From positions 1-54,326 of the forward strand of contig NZ_JACJVC010000018.1 in the NCBI RefSeq assembly GCF_023369555.1: a stretch of DNA of 54,326 nt. Direction: 5' to 3'. Under the pieces are notes generated by a model. That model did no database searches. It had not been told where the DNA came from and saw only the letters and a program-made list of their open reading frames with translations. Shown here piece by piece: positions 1 through 8,663 of the stretch (position 1 is the first letter of the stretch; the number at the start of each line of letters is the position of its first letter). The stretch is from Actinomyces sp. AC-20-1 (GTDB taxonomy: Bacteria > Actinomycetota > Actinomycetes > Actinomycetales > Actinomycetaceae). The position numbers and the translations under genes were made by a program.

Positions 1-369
1 GCCCCGGTGCCCGCCACGGCGCAGCCGGTGGCGGCCGTCGAGCCCCCGCCGGTCACCGGCACGCACCGCTCGCTGGCTCCCGTGCTCGGCGCGCAGCACA
101 CGGTCAGCGCCGCCGACGCCCCCGCCGCCCTGACCGCCCTCGCCCGGCGTCTCGGCAAGACGAGCACCCTGCGCTGGCGCAGCCCGCGCCGCGGCATCGA
201 CCACACGGCCACCCTCTCGCGCGACGGCGTCATCACCCTGGCCGACGGGCGCACCTTCACCGACCCCTCGCGGGCGGCGGCGGCCGCCCAGCGCACCCAG
301 GACGTGGACGGCTGGCGCGTGTGGCGCCTGGGGGAGCGCGGCGCCACGCTCGCCGACATGCTCGGCTGA
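1..369 (+). CDS. C-terminal part of a protein with a RAMA-like domain (5' end outside window)
   Basis: The reading frame is open from the first base to the TGA at 367-369, so this is the 3' end of a longer gene; the GTG at 7 is probably internal. About 40 residues rich in Pro and Ala lead into a compact domain with the pattern DGVITLADGRTFTDPSRAA followed by DGWRVWRLGERG. The 'dG.i.l.dGr.f..ps.AA......GW..W' pattern resembles the RAMA domain, known from restriction-associated proteins and also as a C-terminal add-on to other bacterial proteins. The N-terminal part that would define the function is missing. The neighbouring gene is convergent. Confidence 0.5.
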   Translation, partial: APVPATAQPVAAVEPPPVTGTHRSLAPVLGAQHTVSAADAPAALTALARRLGKTSTLRWRSPRRGIDHTATLSRDGVITLADGRTFTDPSRAAAAAQRTQDVDGWRVWRLGERGATLADMLG

Positions 370-397
370 GCGCGCTCGCCGGGCTGTTGGCCGGGTG

Positions 398-424
398 CCG
401 GGCCGATGGCCGGTTGAGGCCCGG
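398..424. terminator. Weak hairpin between convergent genes
   Basis: CCGGGCC at 398-404 can pair with GGCCCGG at 418-424 across a 13-base loop, in the gap between the plus-strand gene ending at 369 and the minus-strand hydrolase ending at 438. The stem is short and there is no T-run, so this is only a candidate shared terminator. Confidence 0.3.
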
Positions 425-437
425 CCGGTCGCGGGCC

Positions 438-1625
438 TCAGCTGAGCACGTACCCCCGCAGCCACCGCTCGAGCACGGCGTAGCCCTGCTCGCGCACGGG
501 CGGTGCGGACAGGAACACGTCGTGCACGGCGCCCTCGACCCGCGCCACGGTCACCAACGGCCCCAGGCCGATGGCCCGGCGGGCAGTGCCGTCCGCGTCC
601 ACCACCGTGTCCGTGGAGCGCGAGTCCTGCGAGCGTACGACCCCCAGGTGGCTGCGCGCGGAGCCGATGGACAGCACCGGGCAGGTCACGGCGAGCCCCG
701 AGGCGACCGCCGCCTGCCCGTCGAGGATGGCCGCCAGCCAGCCCGGGCGGATCGGCGGCGTCGGCAGGTGCTTCCACTCGGGATCCACGTGCCAGCCGGT
801 GACGTAGGGGTCGTCGGCCCAGGAGGGGTCCGGCAGCTCGCCGTCGGCCTCGGTCCAGCCGTCCACCACCGTGAACAGGGTCGAGGGGTCGTAGGACGGC
901 AGCGTCACGGGGTCGCGGGGGCTCAGGCGCGCCAGGGCCCGCACGATGGGCTCGCCCAGCACCCGCACCGGCTCCGCGCCCTGGATCTCCAGCCAGGCGG
1001 AGCTGAGGACGAGCCCGGCCAGCACCCCCGGGTGGCGGTGGGCCCACAGGGAGGCGGTCAGCCCGCCGGTGGAGTGCCCGCACAGGACGGTGGGCAGCGA
1101 CTGGCCGTGCTCGGCCCACGCGAGGGTGAGCGCCAGCCCGATCTCCTCGTCGTAGGCCGCCAGGTCCTCCACCCACCCGAGCATCTGGCCCTCGCGCAGG
1201 GAGCGTCCGTAGCGGCGCAGGTCGAGGGCGTAGAAGGCACCGCCGAGCCGGGCCACGCGGCGCGCCAGGCCCGGGTTGAAGAAGTAGTCGTTCCAGCCGT
1301 GCAGGTAGAGGAGCACGAAGGAGGGCTCCGACGGCGTGCCCTCGGGCGCCGCCGGGTCCTCACGGGGCAGGTAGCGCACGAGGGTGGCGACGGCGCCGTC
1401 CTCCTCCGTGTCCGGGGTCAGCTCCAGCGTGCGCGCCTGGAAACCGGGGCCGAGCAGGTCCTCGCCCCAGGAGCCGACCGGCGGGTGGGGGCGCTCAGGA
1501 GCCGCAGGAGCCTCAGTGGTCTCGGTGGCCGGGGCCTGCGGGTCAGCGGCCGCCTTCAGCGGCCCAGTGGCCGACTCCGGCGTCCCGGGGCTCTGGCCGG
1601 CCACCTCCGGCGTCCCGCCGCTCAC
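438..1625 (-). CDS. Alpha/beta hydrolase
   Basis: A 395-residue protein of the alpha/beta-hydrolase (lysophospholipase-like) fold. It shows an early LLYLHGWNDYFF segment (oxyanion strand), the nucleophile elbow GHSTGG (Ser) and a late histidine in EGAVHDVFLS. The first 45 or so residues are low-complexity Pro/Thr/Ala. The GTG start (1623-1625) overlaps the TGA of metX in GTGA, so the two are translationally coupled and this is the last gene of the metX transcript. Substrate unknown; a role in methionine metabolism is only suggested by position. The minus frame stays open upstream to 2720, but that part is a shadow of metX, which fixes this start. Confidence 0.85.
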   Translation of the reverse strand: MSGGTPEVAGQSPGTPESATGPLKAAADPQAPATETTEAPAAPERPHPPVGSWGEDLLGPGFQARTLELTPDTEEDGAVATLVRYLPREDPAAPEGTPSEPSFVLLYLHGWNDYFFNPGLARRVARLGGAFYALDLRRYGRSLREGQMLGWVEDLAAYDEEIGLALTLAWAEHGQSLPTVLCGHSTGGLTASLWAHRHPGVLAGLVLSSAWLEIQGAEPVRVLGEPIVRALARLSPRDPVTLPSYDPSTLFTVVDGWTEADGELPDPSWADDPYVTGWHVDPEWKHLPTPPIRPGWLAAILDGQAAVASGLAVTCPVLSIGSARSHLGVVRSQDSRSTDTVVDADGTARRAIGLGPLVTVARVEGAVHDVFLSAPPVREQGYAVLERWLRGYVLS

Positions 1626-2806
1626 GCCTCGTCCTCCGCCAGGAAGTCGCGCAGGACCCGGTCCATCTGGTCCGCCTCGATGAGGAAGCCGTCGTGCCCG
1701 TGCAGGGAGTGGATCGTCGCCCGCCGGGCTCCGGGGATGCCGGAGACCAGCTGATCGGCCTGCTCGGGCGGGAACAGGCGGTCGGAGTCGACGTCGACGA
1801 CGAGCGTGCGGGCCGTCACCCGAGCGAGCCCCGCCTCGGTGCCGCCCCGGCCGGTGCCGACGTCGTGGACCATCATCGAGTGGGTGACGATGAGGTAGGT
1901 GTTGGCGTCGAAGCGGGAGATGAGCTTGCCGGAGTGGTGGTCGAGGTAGGACTCGATCTGGTAGCGCCCGCCCACCGCCGGGTCCTCCTCGCCCTGGTGC
2001 CGGCGGCCGAAGCGCGCGTCCAGCTCCGCCGCCGAGCGGTAGGTGGTGTGGGCGATGGCGCGCGCCAGGCCCAGCCCGCGCACCGGGCCGACCGCGTGGG
2101 AGTAGTAGTCGCCGTCGAAGAAGTAGGGGTCGCCGACGATGGCGAGCTCCTGCAGGTGGCACCAGGCGAGCTGGTCCGCCGTCGTCGAGGCCCCCGTGGC
2201 CACGAGCGCCAGGTTGCGCACCCGCTCGGGGTGGCCGGCCCCCCACTCGACGGCGCGGTGCCCGCCCAGGGAGGCCCCGATGACGAGGTGGAAGGTCTCG
2301 ATGCCCAGGGCGTCGGCGAGCAGGGTCTCGGCCTCCACCTGGTCGCGGGTGGTGAGCCAGGGGAAGCGCGAGCCCCAGGGGCGCCCGTCGGGTGCGGTGG
2401 AGGAGGGACCGGTCGAGCCCTGGCAGCCGCCGAGGATGTTGGCGGCGATGACGAAGTAGCGGTTGGTGTCCACGGCCCGGCCCGGGCCGATGAGCGTGTC
2501 CCACCAGCCCGGTGTCGGGTGCCCGGGGCCGGCGGGGCCGGTGACGTGGGAGTCGCCGGTGAGCGCGTGCAGGATGAGGACGGCGTTGTCGGCGGCGGGG
2601 GTCAGGGCGCCCCAGGTCTCGAAGGCGAGCACGGTGGAGGGCAGGACCTCCCCGGACTCGAGGGTGAGGACGCCGATCTCGAGGAAGCGGCGGTTGCCGG
2701 GCTCGTCCCCGGGGCGCCATGCGCCCGTGGGGGAGCCGGCCCTGCGGTCGACGAGCTTGGCGGAGGCTGAGCCGACTCCGGGGGTCGGGGGCTGTGGCGC
2801 GCTCAT
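1622..2806 (-). CDS. metX: Homoserine O-acetyltransferase
   Basis: Transfers acetyl from acetyl-CoA to homoserine, making the substrate for direct sulfhydrylation by MetY encoded just upstream. The 394-residue length fits the family. Visible family features: LTGDSHVTG near residue 83, the nucleophile elbow GASLGG with Ser179, SDRLFPP with the likely catalytic Asp342, and GHDGFLIE with His371. This is the acetyl- or succinyl-transferring alpha/beta-hydrolase class; with metY adjacent in an actinobacterium, acetyl transfer is the usual reading. The ATG at 2804-2806 gives the family-typical N terminus. A hairpin separates it from metY, so it may have its own promoter or depend on read-through. 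Confidence 0.93.
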   Translation of the reverse strand: MSAPQPPTPGVGSASAKLVDRRAGSPTGAWRPGDEPGNRRFLEIGVLTLESGEVLPSTVLAFETWGALTPAADNAVLILHALTGDSHVTGPAGPGHPTPGWWDTLIGPGRAVDTNRYFVIAANILGGCQGSTGPSSTAPDGRPWGSRFPWLTTRDQVEAETLLADALGIETFHLVIGASLGGHRAVEWGAGHPERVRNLALVATGASTTADQLAWCHLQELAIVGDPYFFDGDYYSHAVGPVRGLGLARAIAHTTYRSAAELDARFGRRHQGEEDPAVGGRYQIESYLDHHSGKLISRFDANTYLIVTHSMMVHDVGTGRGGTEAGLARVTARTLVVDVDSDRLFPPEQADQLVSGIPGARRATIHSLHGHDGFLIEADQMDRVLRDFLAEDEA

Positions 2807-2927
2807 GAGGTCATTGTGTCGGGTCGGCGGGCGGAGGCGGAACCGGGCCGCTGGGCGGGACCGGGTTGCCGGGGGCCGGGCCGGCGGGTACGGGACCGGG
2901 TGGTCGCCGTCGGCCCCTCACCTGAGG

Positions 2928-2973
2928 TGACGGCCCGCCGCCCCGTGAGCGCTCACGGGGCAGCGGGCCGTCA
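2928..2973 (-). terminator. Strong hairpin after metY
   Basis: Two 23-base arms (2928-2950 and 2951-2973) are complementary except for one position and meet around GAGCGCTC. The hairpin lies just beyond the metY stop and before metX. No U-run follows, as is common for terminators in GC-rich actinobacteria. It could terminate or attenuate metY transcription ahead of metX. Confidence 0.75.
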
Positions 2974-2986
2974 CGCGGAAGAGGGC

Positions 2987-4327
2987 TCAGCCGAGGGCGG
3001 CGACGGCCGCCAGTCCCCGCTCGAGGTCGGCAATGATGTCGTCGATGTGCTCGATGCCGATGCTCAGGCGCACCGTGCCCGCGGTGATGCCCGCCCTGGC
3101 CAGGCCGTCGTCGTCGAGCTGGGAGTGGGTCGTCGTCGCCGGGTGGACGCACAGGGAGCGCACGTCACCGATGTTGGCGAGGTTGGAGAACAGGCTCAGC
3201 GCGTCGATGAAGGCCGCACCGGCCTCGCGCCCGCCGGCCAGGTCGAAGGCGAAGACGCTGCCGGCCCCGCGCGGGCAGTACCTGCGGGCCAGCTCGTGGT
3301 AGGGGCTGGAGGCCAGGCCGGAGTAGCGCACCTCGGCGACCTCCGGGCGGCCCTCGAGCCAGCGGGCGACGGCGAGGGCGTTGTCGACGTGGCGCTCCAT
3401 GCGCAGGGACAGGGTCTCGATGCCCTGCATGATGAGGAAGGCGTTGAGGGGGCTGGCGGCGAAGCCGAGGTCGCGCTGGCCCTGGGTGTGCGCCTTGAGG
3501 ATGAAGGCCTTGTTCCCCAGGGGGCTGCCCACGCCCAGGTCGCGGGCGTAGACGAGGCCGTTGTAGGAGGCGTCGGGCTGGTTGAAGCCGGGGAAGCGCT
3601 CGGGCTGGGAGGCGTAGTCGAAGCGGCCGGAGTCCACGATGCAGCCCATGACGCTGGAGCCGTGGCCGCCGAGGAACTTGGTGGCGGAGTGGATGACGAT
3701 GTCCGCGCCCCACTCGAAGGGGCGGATGAGGTAGGGGGAGGCGACCGTGTTGTCGACGACGAGGGGGATACCCAGCGCGTGGGCGGCCTCGGCGATGGGC
3801 TCGATGTCGAGGACGTCGCCCTTGGGGTTGGGGATGGACTCGCCGAAGAAGCAGATGGTTCGCTCGTCGGCGAGGGCGGTCCAGGAGGCCGGGTCGCCCG
3901 GGTCCTCGACGAAGCGGGTCTGGATGCCCATGCGGGGCAGGGTGTGGGTGAGCAGGTTGACGGTGCCGCCGTACAGGGAGGGGGAGGCGACGATGTTGGA
4001 GCCGGCGTCGCCCAGGGTGAGGAAGGTGAGGGTCTCGGCGGCGATGCCGGAGGAGACGAGGAGGGCGCCGAGACCTCCCTCGAGGGCGCTGATGCGGCTG
4101 GCGACGGCCTGGTTGGTGGGGTTGTCCAGGCGCGTGTAGATGGGGCCGAGGGACTTGAGGGCGAAGCGGTCGGCGGCCTCCTGGGCGTCGGGGAAGACGA
4201 AGGAGGTGGACTGGTAGATCGGCAGGGCGCGGGCGCCGGTGTCGGAGTCGGGGGTGTGGCCGGCCTGGACCTGCTTGGTCTCGAAGTGCCAGCCGGCGGG
4301 GTTGGCCGCGGTAGGGGCGTCAGTCAT
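2987..4327 (-). CDS. metY: O-acetylhomoserine sulfhydrylase (PLP-dependent)
   Basis: Makes homocysteine from O-acetylhomoserine and sulfide. The 446-residue protein is a Cys/Met-metabolism PLP enzyme: YTRLDNPTNQAVASRISALEGG near the N terminus, the phosphate-binding SSGIAAETLTFL, VVDNTVASPYLIRPFEWGADIV, and the PLP lysine in HSATKFLGGHG; the C-terminal LSIGIEHIDDII is typical. The ATG at 4325-4327 is chosen because GAGGAC lies a suitable distance upstream and MTDAPTAANPAGWHFETKQ matches family N termini; the open frame extends 30 codons further without support. It sits upstream of metX on the same strand. Confidence 0.94.
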   Translation of the reverse strand: MTDAPTAANPAGWHFETKQVQAGHTPDSDTGARALPIYQSTSFVFPDAQEAADRFALKSLGPIYTRLDNPTNQAVASRISALEGGLGALLVSSGIAAETLTFLTLGDAGSNIVASPSLYGGTVNLLTHTLPRMGIQTRFVEDPGDPASWTALADERTICFFGESIPNPKGDVLDIEPIAEAAHALGIPLVVDNTVASPYLIRPFEWGADIVIHSATKFLGGHGSSVMGCIVDSGRFDYASQPERFPGFNQPDASYNGLVYARDLGVGSPLGNKAFILKAHTQGQRDLGFAASPLNAFLIMQGIETLSLRMERHVDNALAVARWLEGRPEVAEVRYSGLASSPYHELARRYCPRGAGSVFAFDLAGGREAGAAFIDALSLFSNLANIGDVRSLCVHPATTTHSQLDDDGLARAGITAGTVRLSIGIEHIDDIIADLERGLAAVAALG

Positions 4328-4377
4328 GCGGGGTCCTCGTCTCGGGAGCGTCTGCGCCGTCCGTGGCGCTGTCGTGA

Positions 4378-4383
4378 ACCCTA
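4378..4383 (-). promoter_or_regulatory. Candidate -10 box for metY
   Basis: Read on the minus strand this is TAGGGT, a good TAnnnT -10 element, giving a leader of roughly 45 bases before the metY ATG. No clear -35 is seen. The short leader leaves no room for a SAM riboswitch. Confidence 0.5.
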
Positions 4384-4419
4384 GCGGCGGGTGCTGGAGC
4401 CGGGTGGGGGCGTCCACTC

Positions 4420-4483
4420 TCCGACGGCGTGGGGCCCGACCGCCCGGCGGGGCGGGTCGGCTGGTCCGACGGCGTGGGGCCCG
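4420..4483. repeat. Two 19 bp direct repeats in the metY / NlpC intergenic region
   Basis: TCCGACGGCGTGGGGCCCG occurs identically at 4420-4438 and 4465-4483, 45 bp apart, upstream of the metY -10. The repeats could be regulator binding sites or a local duplication. They lie in the 435 bp gene-free stretch 4328-4762, which otherwise holds only the promoter and operator candidates listed here. Confidence 0.6.
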
Positions 4484-4541
4484 GCCGGTAGCGGGCCCGT
4501 CCGCACGGAGGGCGGCCTCGGGTCGGGAATGACAACAGTGT

Positions 4542-4557
4542 CGTGATGCGTATCACA
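4542..4557. promoter_or_regulatory. CRP/GlxR-like operator
   Basis: The 16-mer CGTGATGCGTATCACA matches the CRP/GlxR consensus TGTGA-N6-TCACA at nine of the ten specified positions. It lies between the divergent metY and NlpC/P60 genes, about 115-130 bases upstream of the NlpC -10 candidate. Mycobacterial and corynebacterial homologues of this regulator control some cell-wall hydrolase genes; the role here is inferred. Confidence 0.5.
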
Positions 4558-4645
4558 TCAGGCGTCGATCGGCGTGTTGCTGCGGGAGTCCGGGGGCGAT
4601 GGGGGCTAAAGGAGCCTGTGACTGATGTGAATGATGAGAAAACTG

Positions 4646-4675
4646 TTCCCTCATGTGACGAAACCTGGCTAGTGT
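4646..4675 (+). promoter_or_regulatory. Candidate promoter of the NlpC/P60 gene
   Basis: TAGTGT at 4670-4675 is a good -10 box, with a weak -35-like TTCCCT at 4646-4651 (18 bp spacing). It leaves a leader of about 80 bases to the GTG start at 4763. Confidence 0.45.
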
Positions 4676-4762
4676 GCCGTCAGCCAGGAGTCCTCCCCGC
4701 CCGGCCCGCCCACCCGGCGGCACCGGTTCCCGACGAGGAGGATGCAGCAGACGGAGGAAGCA

Positions 4763-6151
4763 GTGACCCGGACGACGAGCACGCGGCACCACCGCGACCG
4801 GACCGGCGCGCGCGGCGGCGCCCGCACGAGCGCACCCGCCGCCAGGCGCACCAGGAACGCCACCCGGGGGGCCCTGGCCACCGCCGCCCTCGCCCTGGCC
4901 GCCTCCCTCCTCGTCCCCGTCGCCACCGCCGACCCCGTCACCCAGGACGACATCGACTCCTCGCGCGCCGCCGAGACCTCCACCTCCCAGTCCATCGCCT
5001 CCCTCGAGGCCCAGCTCGCCCAGCTCACGGTCGACTCCGACGCCGCCGCCCTGGCCGCCCAGCTCGCCAACGAGGACTACCTCGTCGCCCTCGACGAGCT
5101 CGAGACCGCCACCACCGAGGCGGAGACCGCCCAGGCCGACGCCGACGCCGCCGCCGAGGCCACCGAGCAGGCCCGCTCCGAGCTCGGGGCCGCCGTCGTC
5201 CAGACCTACCAGGACGGCGGCAACGCCCTCGACGTCCTCACCCCCTACCTCACCAGCTCCTCCCTCGCGGACCTCGCCGACGCCGACGTCGCCCTGGCCC
5301 GCATCGGCGAGCAGTCCGACGCCCAGCTCCAGGGGGTCGAGGCCCTCCAGGCCGTCGCCGACACCCTCCAGGCCCTCGCCGACGACAAGCTGGCCGCCAA
5401 GCAGACCGCCTCCGACGCCGCCGAGGAGGCCAAGACCATCGCCGACGAGGCCGCGGTCACGGCCGCCAACGCCGTCGTCTACGCCCAGACCCAGCGCGAG
5501 ACCCTCATTGCCCAGCTCGCCGCGCAGCGCAGCACCACCGTCGAGCTCGAGACCCAGTACCAGGCGCAGCTCGAGGCCGAGCGCAAGGCGCGCGAGGAGG
5601 AGGCCGCCCGCCAGGCCGCCGCGGACGCAGCCGCCGAGCTCGCCGCGCAGCAGGCCGCGGAGGCCGCCGCCGAGGCCGCCCGCCAGGCGGAGGAGGCCGC
5701 CGTCGCCCCTGCACCTGCCCCGGCTCCCGCACCTGCGCCGGCACCCGCTCCTGCGCCCGCTGAGGACCCCTGGCCCTCCAGCTCGGGCTACGGCGCCGAT
5801 ACCGCCCTCGCCGCCGCCTACACCTACATCGGCGTGCCCTACGTGTGGGGCGGCGAGTCCTACGGCGGCGTCGACTGCTCCGGCCTGACCATGCTCGCCT
5901 ACCGCTCCGCCGGGGTCTACCTCACCCACTCCTCGCGGGTCCAGTACGGGCAGGGGGCCAAGGTGCCGCTCTCCCAGGCCCAGCCCGGGGACCTCGTCTT
6001 CTGGTCCTCCAACGGTACCCAGTCCGGTATCTACCACGTGGCCATGTACCTCGGGGGCGGGCAGATGATCGAGGCCCCGACCTTCGGCTACACCGTGCGC
6101 GTGACCTCGATGCGCTACTCCGGCGCCATGCCCTACGCCGTGCGCCCCTGA
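4763..6151 (+). CDS. Secreted NlpC/P60 peptidoglycan endopeptidase with coiled-coil N terminus
   Basis: A RipA/RipC-like cell-wall hydrolase of 462 residues. In order: a basic N terminus and a hydrophobic export signal (ALATAALALAASLLVPVATADP); a long Ala/Glu/Gln-rich coiled coil (about residues 60-320); a Pro-Ala hinge (about 320-345); and a C-terminal NlpC/P60 domain with YIGVPYVWGG, the catalytic Cys in VDCSGLTML, PGDLVFW and the catalytic His in YHVAMYLG. Such enzymes cut D-Glu-mesoDAP or equivalent peptide bonds during cell separation. The GTG at 4763 is preferred because GGAGGAAG precedes it by two bases; the ATG at 4742 has its purine run too close. The upstream CRP-like site suggests catabolite or cAMP control. 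Confidence 0.9.
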   Translation: MTRTTSTRHHRDRTGARGGARTSAPAARRTRNATRGALATAALALAASLLVPVATADPVTQDDIDSSRAAETSTSQSIASLEAQLAQLTVDSDAAALAAQLANEDYLVALDELETATTEAETAQADADAAAEATEQARSELGAAVVQTYQDGGNALDVLTPYLTSSSLADLADADVALARIGEQSDAQLQGVEALQAVADTLQALADDKLAAKQTASDAAEEAKTIADEAAVTAANAVVYAQTQRETLIAQLAAQRSTTVELETQYQAQLEAERKAREEEAARQAAADAAAELAAQQAAEAAAEAARQAEEAAVAPAPAPAPAPAPAPAPAPAEDPWPSSSGYGADTALAAAYTYIGVPYVWGGESYGGVDCSGLTMLAYRSAGVYLTHSSRVQYGQGAKVPLSQAQPGDLVFWSSNGTQSGIYHVAMYLGGGQMIEAPTFGYTVRVTSMRYSGAMPYAVRP

Positions 6152-6316
6152 GCGCGCCGCCCGGCCCGCTGCCCGCGCGGCCCAGCGCGGCACCGCCGCC
6201 CGGCCCTGCACGACGCGACCGGGACCGCTCCGCCCCGCCCGGCACCGCCGTCGGACCCGCTGCCCGCGCGACCAGACCCGGTCAGCCCCGCACCGCCGTC
6301 GGACCACCCCAGCAGC

Positions 6317-6351
6317 ACAGGGGCCCCGCCACGTGGTGACCGGGCCCCTGT
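6317..6351. terminator. Bidirectional hairpin between NlpC/P60 and ppa
   Basis: ACAGGGGCCC (6317-6326) pairs with GGGCCCCTGT (6342-6351) across a 16-base loop, in the gap between convergent genes. The preceding 6152-6316 is GC-rich sequence with no other feature recognised. Confidence 0.65.
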
Positions 6352-6375
6352 CCCGTGCTGACTCGTGCTGCGGTC

Positions 6376-6876
6376 TCAGTGGCCCTCGCGGGCGACCCGC
6401 TCGGCCTCGCGCTCGTAGGAGCGGCGGATCTCCTCCTCCGCCTCCTCACGGCCCACCCAGTGGGCGCCCTCGACGCTCTTGCCGGGCTCCAGGTCCTTGT
6501 AGACCTCGAAGAAGTGCTGGATCTCCAGGCGGTGGAACTCGCTGACGTCCTCGATGTCCGTGCGCCAGGAGGCGCGCTGGTCGCCGGAGGGCACGCACAG
6601 GACCTTGTCGTCGCCGCCCTTCTCGTCGCGCATGCGGAACATGCCCAGGGCGCGGCAGCGGATGAGGCAGCCGGGGAAGGTCGGCTCCTCCAGCAGGACC
6701 AGGGCGTCGAGGGGGTCGCCGTCCTCACCGAGCGTGTTGTCGATGAAGCCGTAGTCATCCGGGTAGCGGGTGGAGGTGAAGAGCATCCGGTCCAGCCTGA
6801 TGCGGCCGGTCTCGTGGTCCACCTCGTACTTGTTGCGGTTGCCCTTGGGGATCTCGATCGTGACGTCGAACTCCAC
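6376..6876 (-). CDS. ppa: Inorganic pyrophosphatase (family I)
   Basis: Hydrolyses pyrophosphate in the cytoplasm and so drives biosynthetic reactions. The 166-residue protein fits the soluble family I enzyme: [14 protein letters not shown] at the N terminus, [24 protein letters not shown] with the metal-binding acidic residues, and [16 protein letters not shown] near the end. The GTG at 6874-6876 is chosen because AAGGAGG lies five bases upstream and [12 protein letters not shown] is the family-typical start; the open frame runs 19 codons further. It is divergent from dacB, a common actinobacterial arrangement. Confidence 0.95.
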   Translation of the reverse strand: MEFDVTIEIPKGNRNKYEVDHETGRIRLDRMLFTSTRYPDDYGFIDNTLGEDGDPLDALVLLEEPTFPGCLIRCRALGMFRMRDEKGGDDKVLCVPSGDQRASWRTDIEDVSEFHRLEIQHFFEVYKDLEPGKSVEGAHWVGREEAEEEIRRSYEREAERVAREGH

Positions 6877-6986
6877 GGAGTCCTCCTTAACGTGTGGTCG
6901 GCTGCGGCCCGCCGGGCCCGCGAGCACCGGCACCCGCGTGGGCGGACCGGGACTCAGCGCTCCCGGAAGGGCGGTCTCGATGGCAC

Positions 6987-6992
6987 TAGTGT
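6987..6992 (+). promoter_or_regulatory. Candidate -10 box for dacB
   Basis: TAGTGT lies about 79 bases upstream of the dacB GTG, in the divergent ppa/dacB gap. The -35 is not clear. Confidence 0.4.
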
Positions 6993-7070
6993 GACCTACG
7001 ACGGCGCCGCGGGAGGCATCCCGCGCCCCGACGTCACCTACCCGACGCCCACCAGCACCCCGGAGGACCC

Positions 7071-8468
7071 GTGCGCAAGGCCACCACCGCAGCCCTCACA
7101 GCCGCGACCCTCCTGGTCGCCGGCGGCTACTACGGCCTCGCGGACGCCCTCGACCTCGTCCCCGGCGCCCTCACCCTGGCCGGCCCCGCCTACGAGATCC
7201 AGGCCTTCCCGACGACGACGAGCGACCGGCCCGTCGCCGAGCCCGCCGCCGCCCTGCCCGCCGAGGCGCCCGTCCCCAGCGCCTCCGTGCTCGCCGGCTA
7301 CGCCCAGGCGCTCGCCACGGACGAGCGGGTCGGCACGGGCGTCACCGGCGTGTCGGTCATCGACGTCGCCACCGGCCAGGAGCTCGTCGACCACCAGGCG
7401 GGCACCCCGCTGACCCCCGCCTCCTCCAACAAGGTCCTCACCGCCTGGGCGGTCCTCAGCGCCCTGGGGGCCGACCACCGCCTCACCACCTCCGCGGTCC
7501 TGTCCGGAACGACGGTCACCCTCGTGGGGGGCGGCGACGTGCTCCTGGCGGCCGACGCCGGCGACCCGCAGGCCGTCGTCGGGCACGCCGGCCTGGGGGA
7601 CCTCGCCCGCGACACCGCCGAGCAGCTGCGGGCCCAGGGCGTGACGAGCGTGAGCCTCGCCCTGGACGACACGATGTTCGACGGCGTCACCTGGAGCCCG
7701 GACTGGGAGGAGGGCAACGAGTCCTGGGTCGCGCCCATCCAGCCCCTCATGATCGACGTCACCGCCCACAGCTCCGCCACCGGCTACCCCGCCGACCCCG
7801 CCATGGAGGCCGCCGAGGCCTTCGCGACGGCGCTCGCGGCCGCCGGGGTGGAGGTGACCGGGACCGTCACCCGGGGCGCCGCGCCCCAGGGCGCGAGCGT
7901 GCTCGCCGCCGTCGAGTCCGCGCCCCTGTCCGAGGTCCTGGCCGTCTCCCTCAAGGCCTCCGACAACTCCATGACCGAGGTCGAGGGGCACGTGCTCGCG
8001 GCGGAGACGGGGTACCCGGCGTCCTTCGCGGGGGCGGCGCAGGCCGTGCGCGCCCAGCTCGAGGCCGACGGCTTCGACACCACCGGGCTCACGCTCCTGG
8101 ACGCCTCCGGCCTGGCGCGCGGCAACAAGGTGCCCGCCCGGCTGCTCGCCCAGGTCATGGCGCGCTCCGCCGGGGCCGACGGCGGCACCACCGGCCGCAC
8201 GCTGCTCACCGCCCTGCCCGTGGCGGCCCTCGACGGGACGCTGGACGACCGCTTCTGGCAGACGACGGCGGCCGGGCGCGTGCGGGCCAAGACGGGCTCG
8301 CTCGACCAGTCGGTCTCGCTCACCGGCACCGTCGTCACCGCTGACGGGCGGCTGCTGGCCTACTCGGTCATCGTCGACGGCTTCGCCGAGGGCGGGCTGT
8401 ACCCGGCGCGCGTGGCCCTCGACCAGGACCTCATCGGGCCCCTGGCCGAGTGCGGCTGCCAGGGATGA
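7071..8468 (+). CDS. dacB: D-alanyl-D-alanine carboxypeptidase / endopeptidase (PBP4 type)
   Basis: Trims stem-peptide D-Ala or cross-links outside the membrane. The 465-residue protein has an N-terminal hydrophobic export or anchor segment (residues 5-20) and the three penicillin-binding motifs in order: SSNK (serine in PASSNKVLT, about 118), SDN (in KASDNSMTE) and KTG (in RAKTGSL), with the large insertion between the first two that typifies PBP4/DacB. A GGAGGA lies just before the GTG start. In many actinobacteria the next genes are a metallopeptidase and tilS before hpt; both are absent here. Confidence 0.92.
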   Translation: MRKATTAALTAATLLVAGGYYGLADALDLVPGALTLAGPAYEIQAFPTTTSDRPVAEPAAALPAEAPVPSASVLAGYAQALATDERVGTGVTGVSVIDVATGQELVDHQAGTPLTPASSNKVLTAWAVLSALGADHRLTTSAVLSGTTVTLVGGGDVLLAADAGDPQAVVGHAGLGDLARDTAEQLRAQGVTSVSLALDDTMFDGVTWSPDWEEGNESWVAPIQPLMIDVTAHSSATGYPADPAMEAAEAFATALAAAGVEVTGTVTRGAAPQGASVLAAVESAPLSEVLAVSLKASDNSMTEVEGHVLAAETGYPASFAGAAQAVRAQLEADGFDTTGLTLLDASGLARGNKVPARLLAQVMARSAGADGGTTGRTLLTALPVAALDGTLDDRFWQTTAAGRVRAKTGSLDQSVSLTGTVVTADGRLLAYSVIVDGFAEGGLYPARVALDQDLIGPLAECGCQG

Positions 8469-8663
8469 GGGAACGGACTCCGGGCTGAGGGGGCCGGTAG
8501 CTGGGTGGCTCGCCGGGCTGGGGCCCCGCCGTCGGAACTCGTCCGCCGGGGCCGGGCTGTGACCCGCTCGGCGTGGCAGGCGGGGGCGTGACAGACTCCT
8601 GCCGTGCGGGCACCGGCCCGCCGACCCCACCGGCACCCGACTGTTGACGGAAGGCACACCAGG

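Noticed and set aside
438-2720. A continuous 760-codon minus-strand frame suggesting a MetX-hydrolase fusion
   Set aside because: Only the part below 1625 looks like a protein; the upstream part is an Arg/Pro/Gly-rich shadow of metX in another frame. GTGA overlap marks two genes.
4328-4540. SAM riboswitch upstream of metY
   Set aside because: The -10 box leaves a leader of only about 45 bases, with no room for the aptamer and no recognisable core.
4742-4762. Upstream ATG start for the NlpC/P60 protein
   Set aside because: Its purine-rich stretch touches the ATG, whereas the GTG at 4763 has GGAGGAAG at a usable distance.
6152-6375. tRNA or small RNA gene in the NlpC-ppa gap
   Set aside because: Only a terminator-type hairpin is seen; no cloverleaf or conserved tRNA motifs are present.
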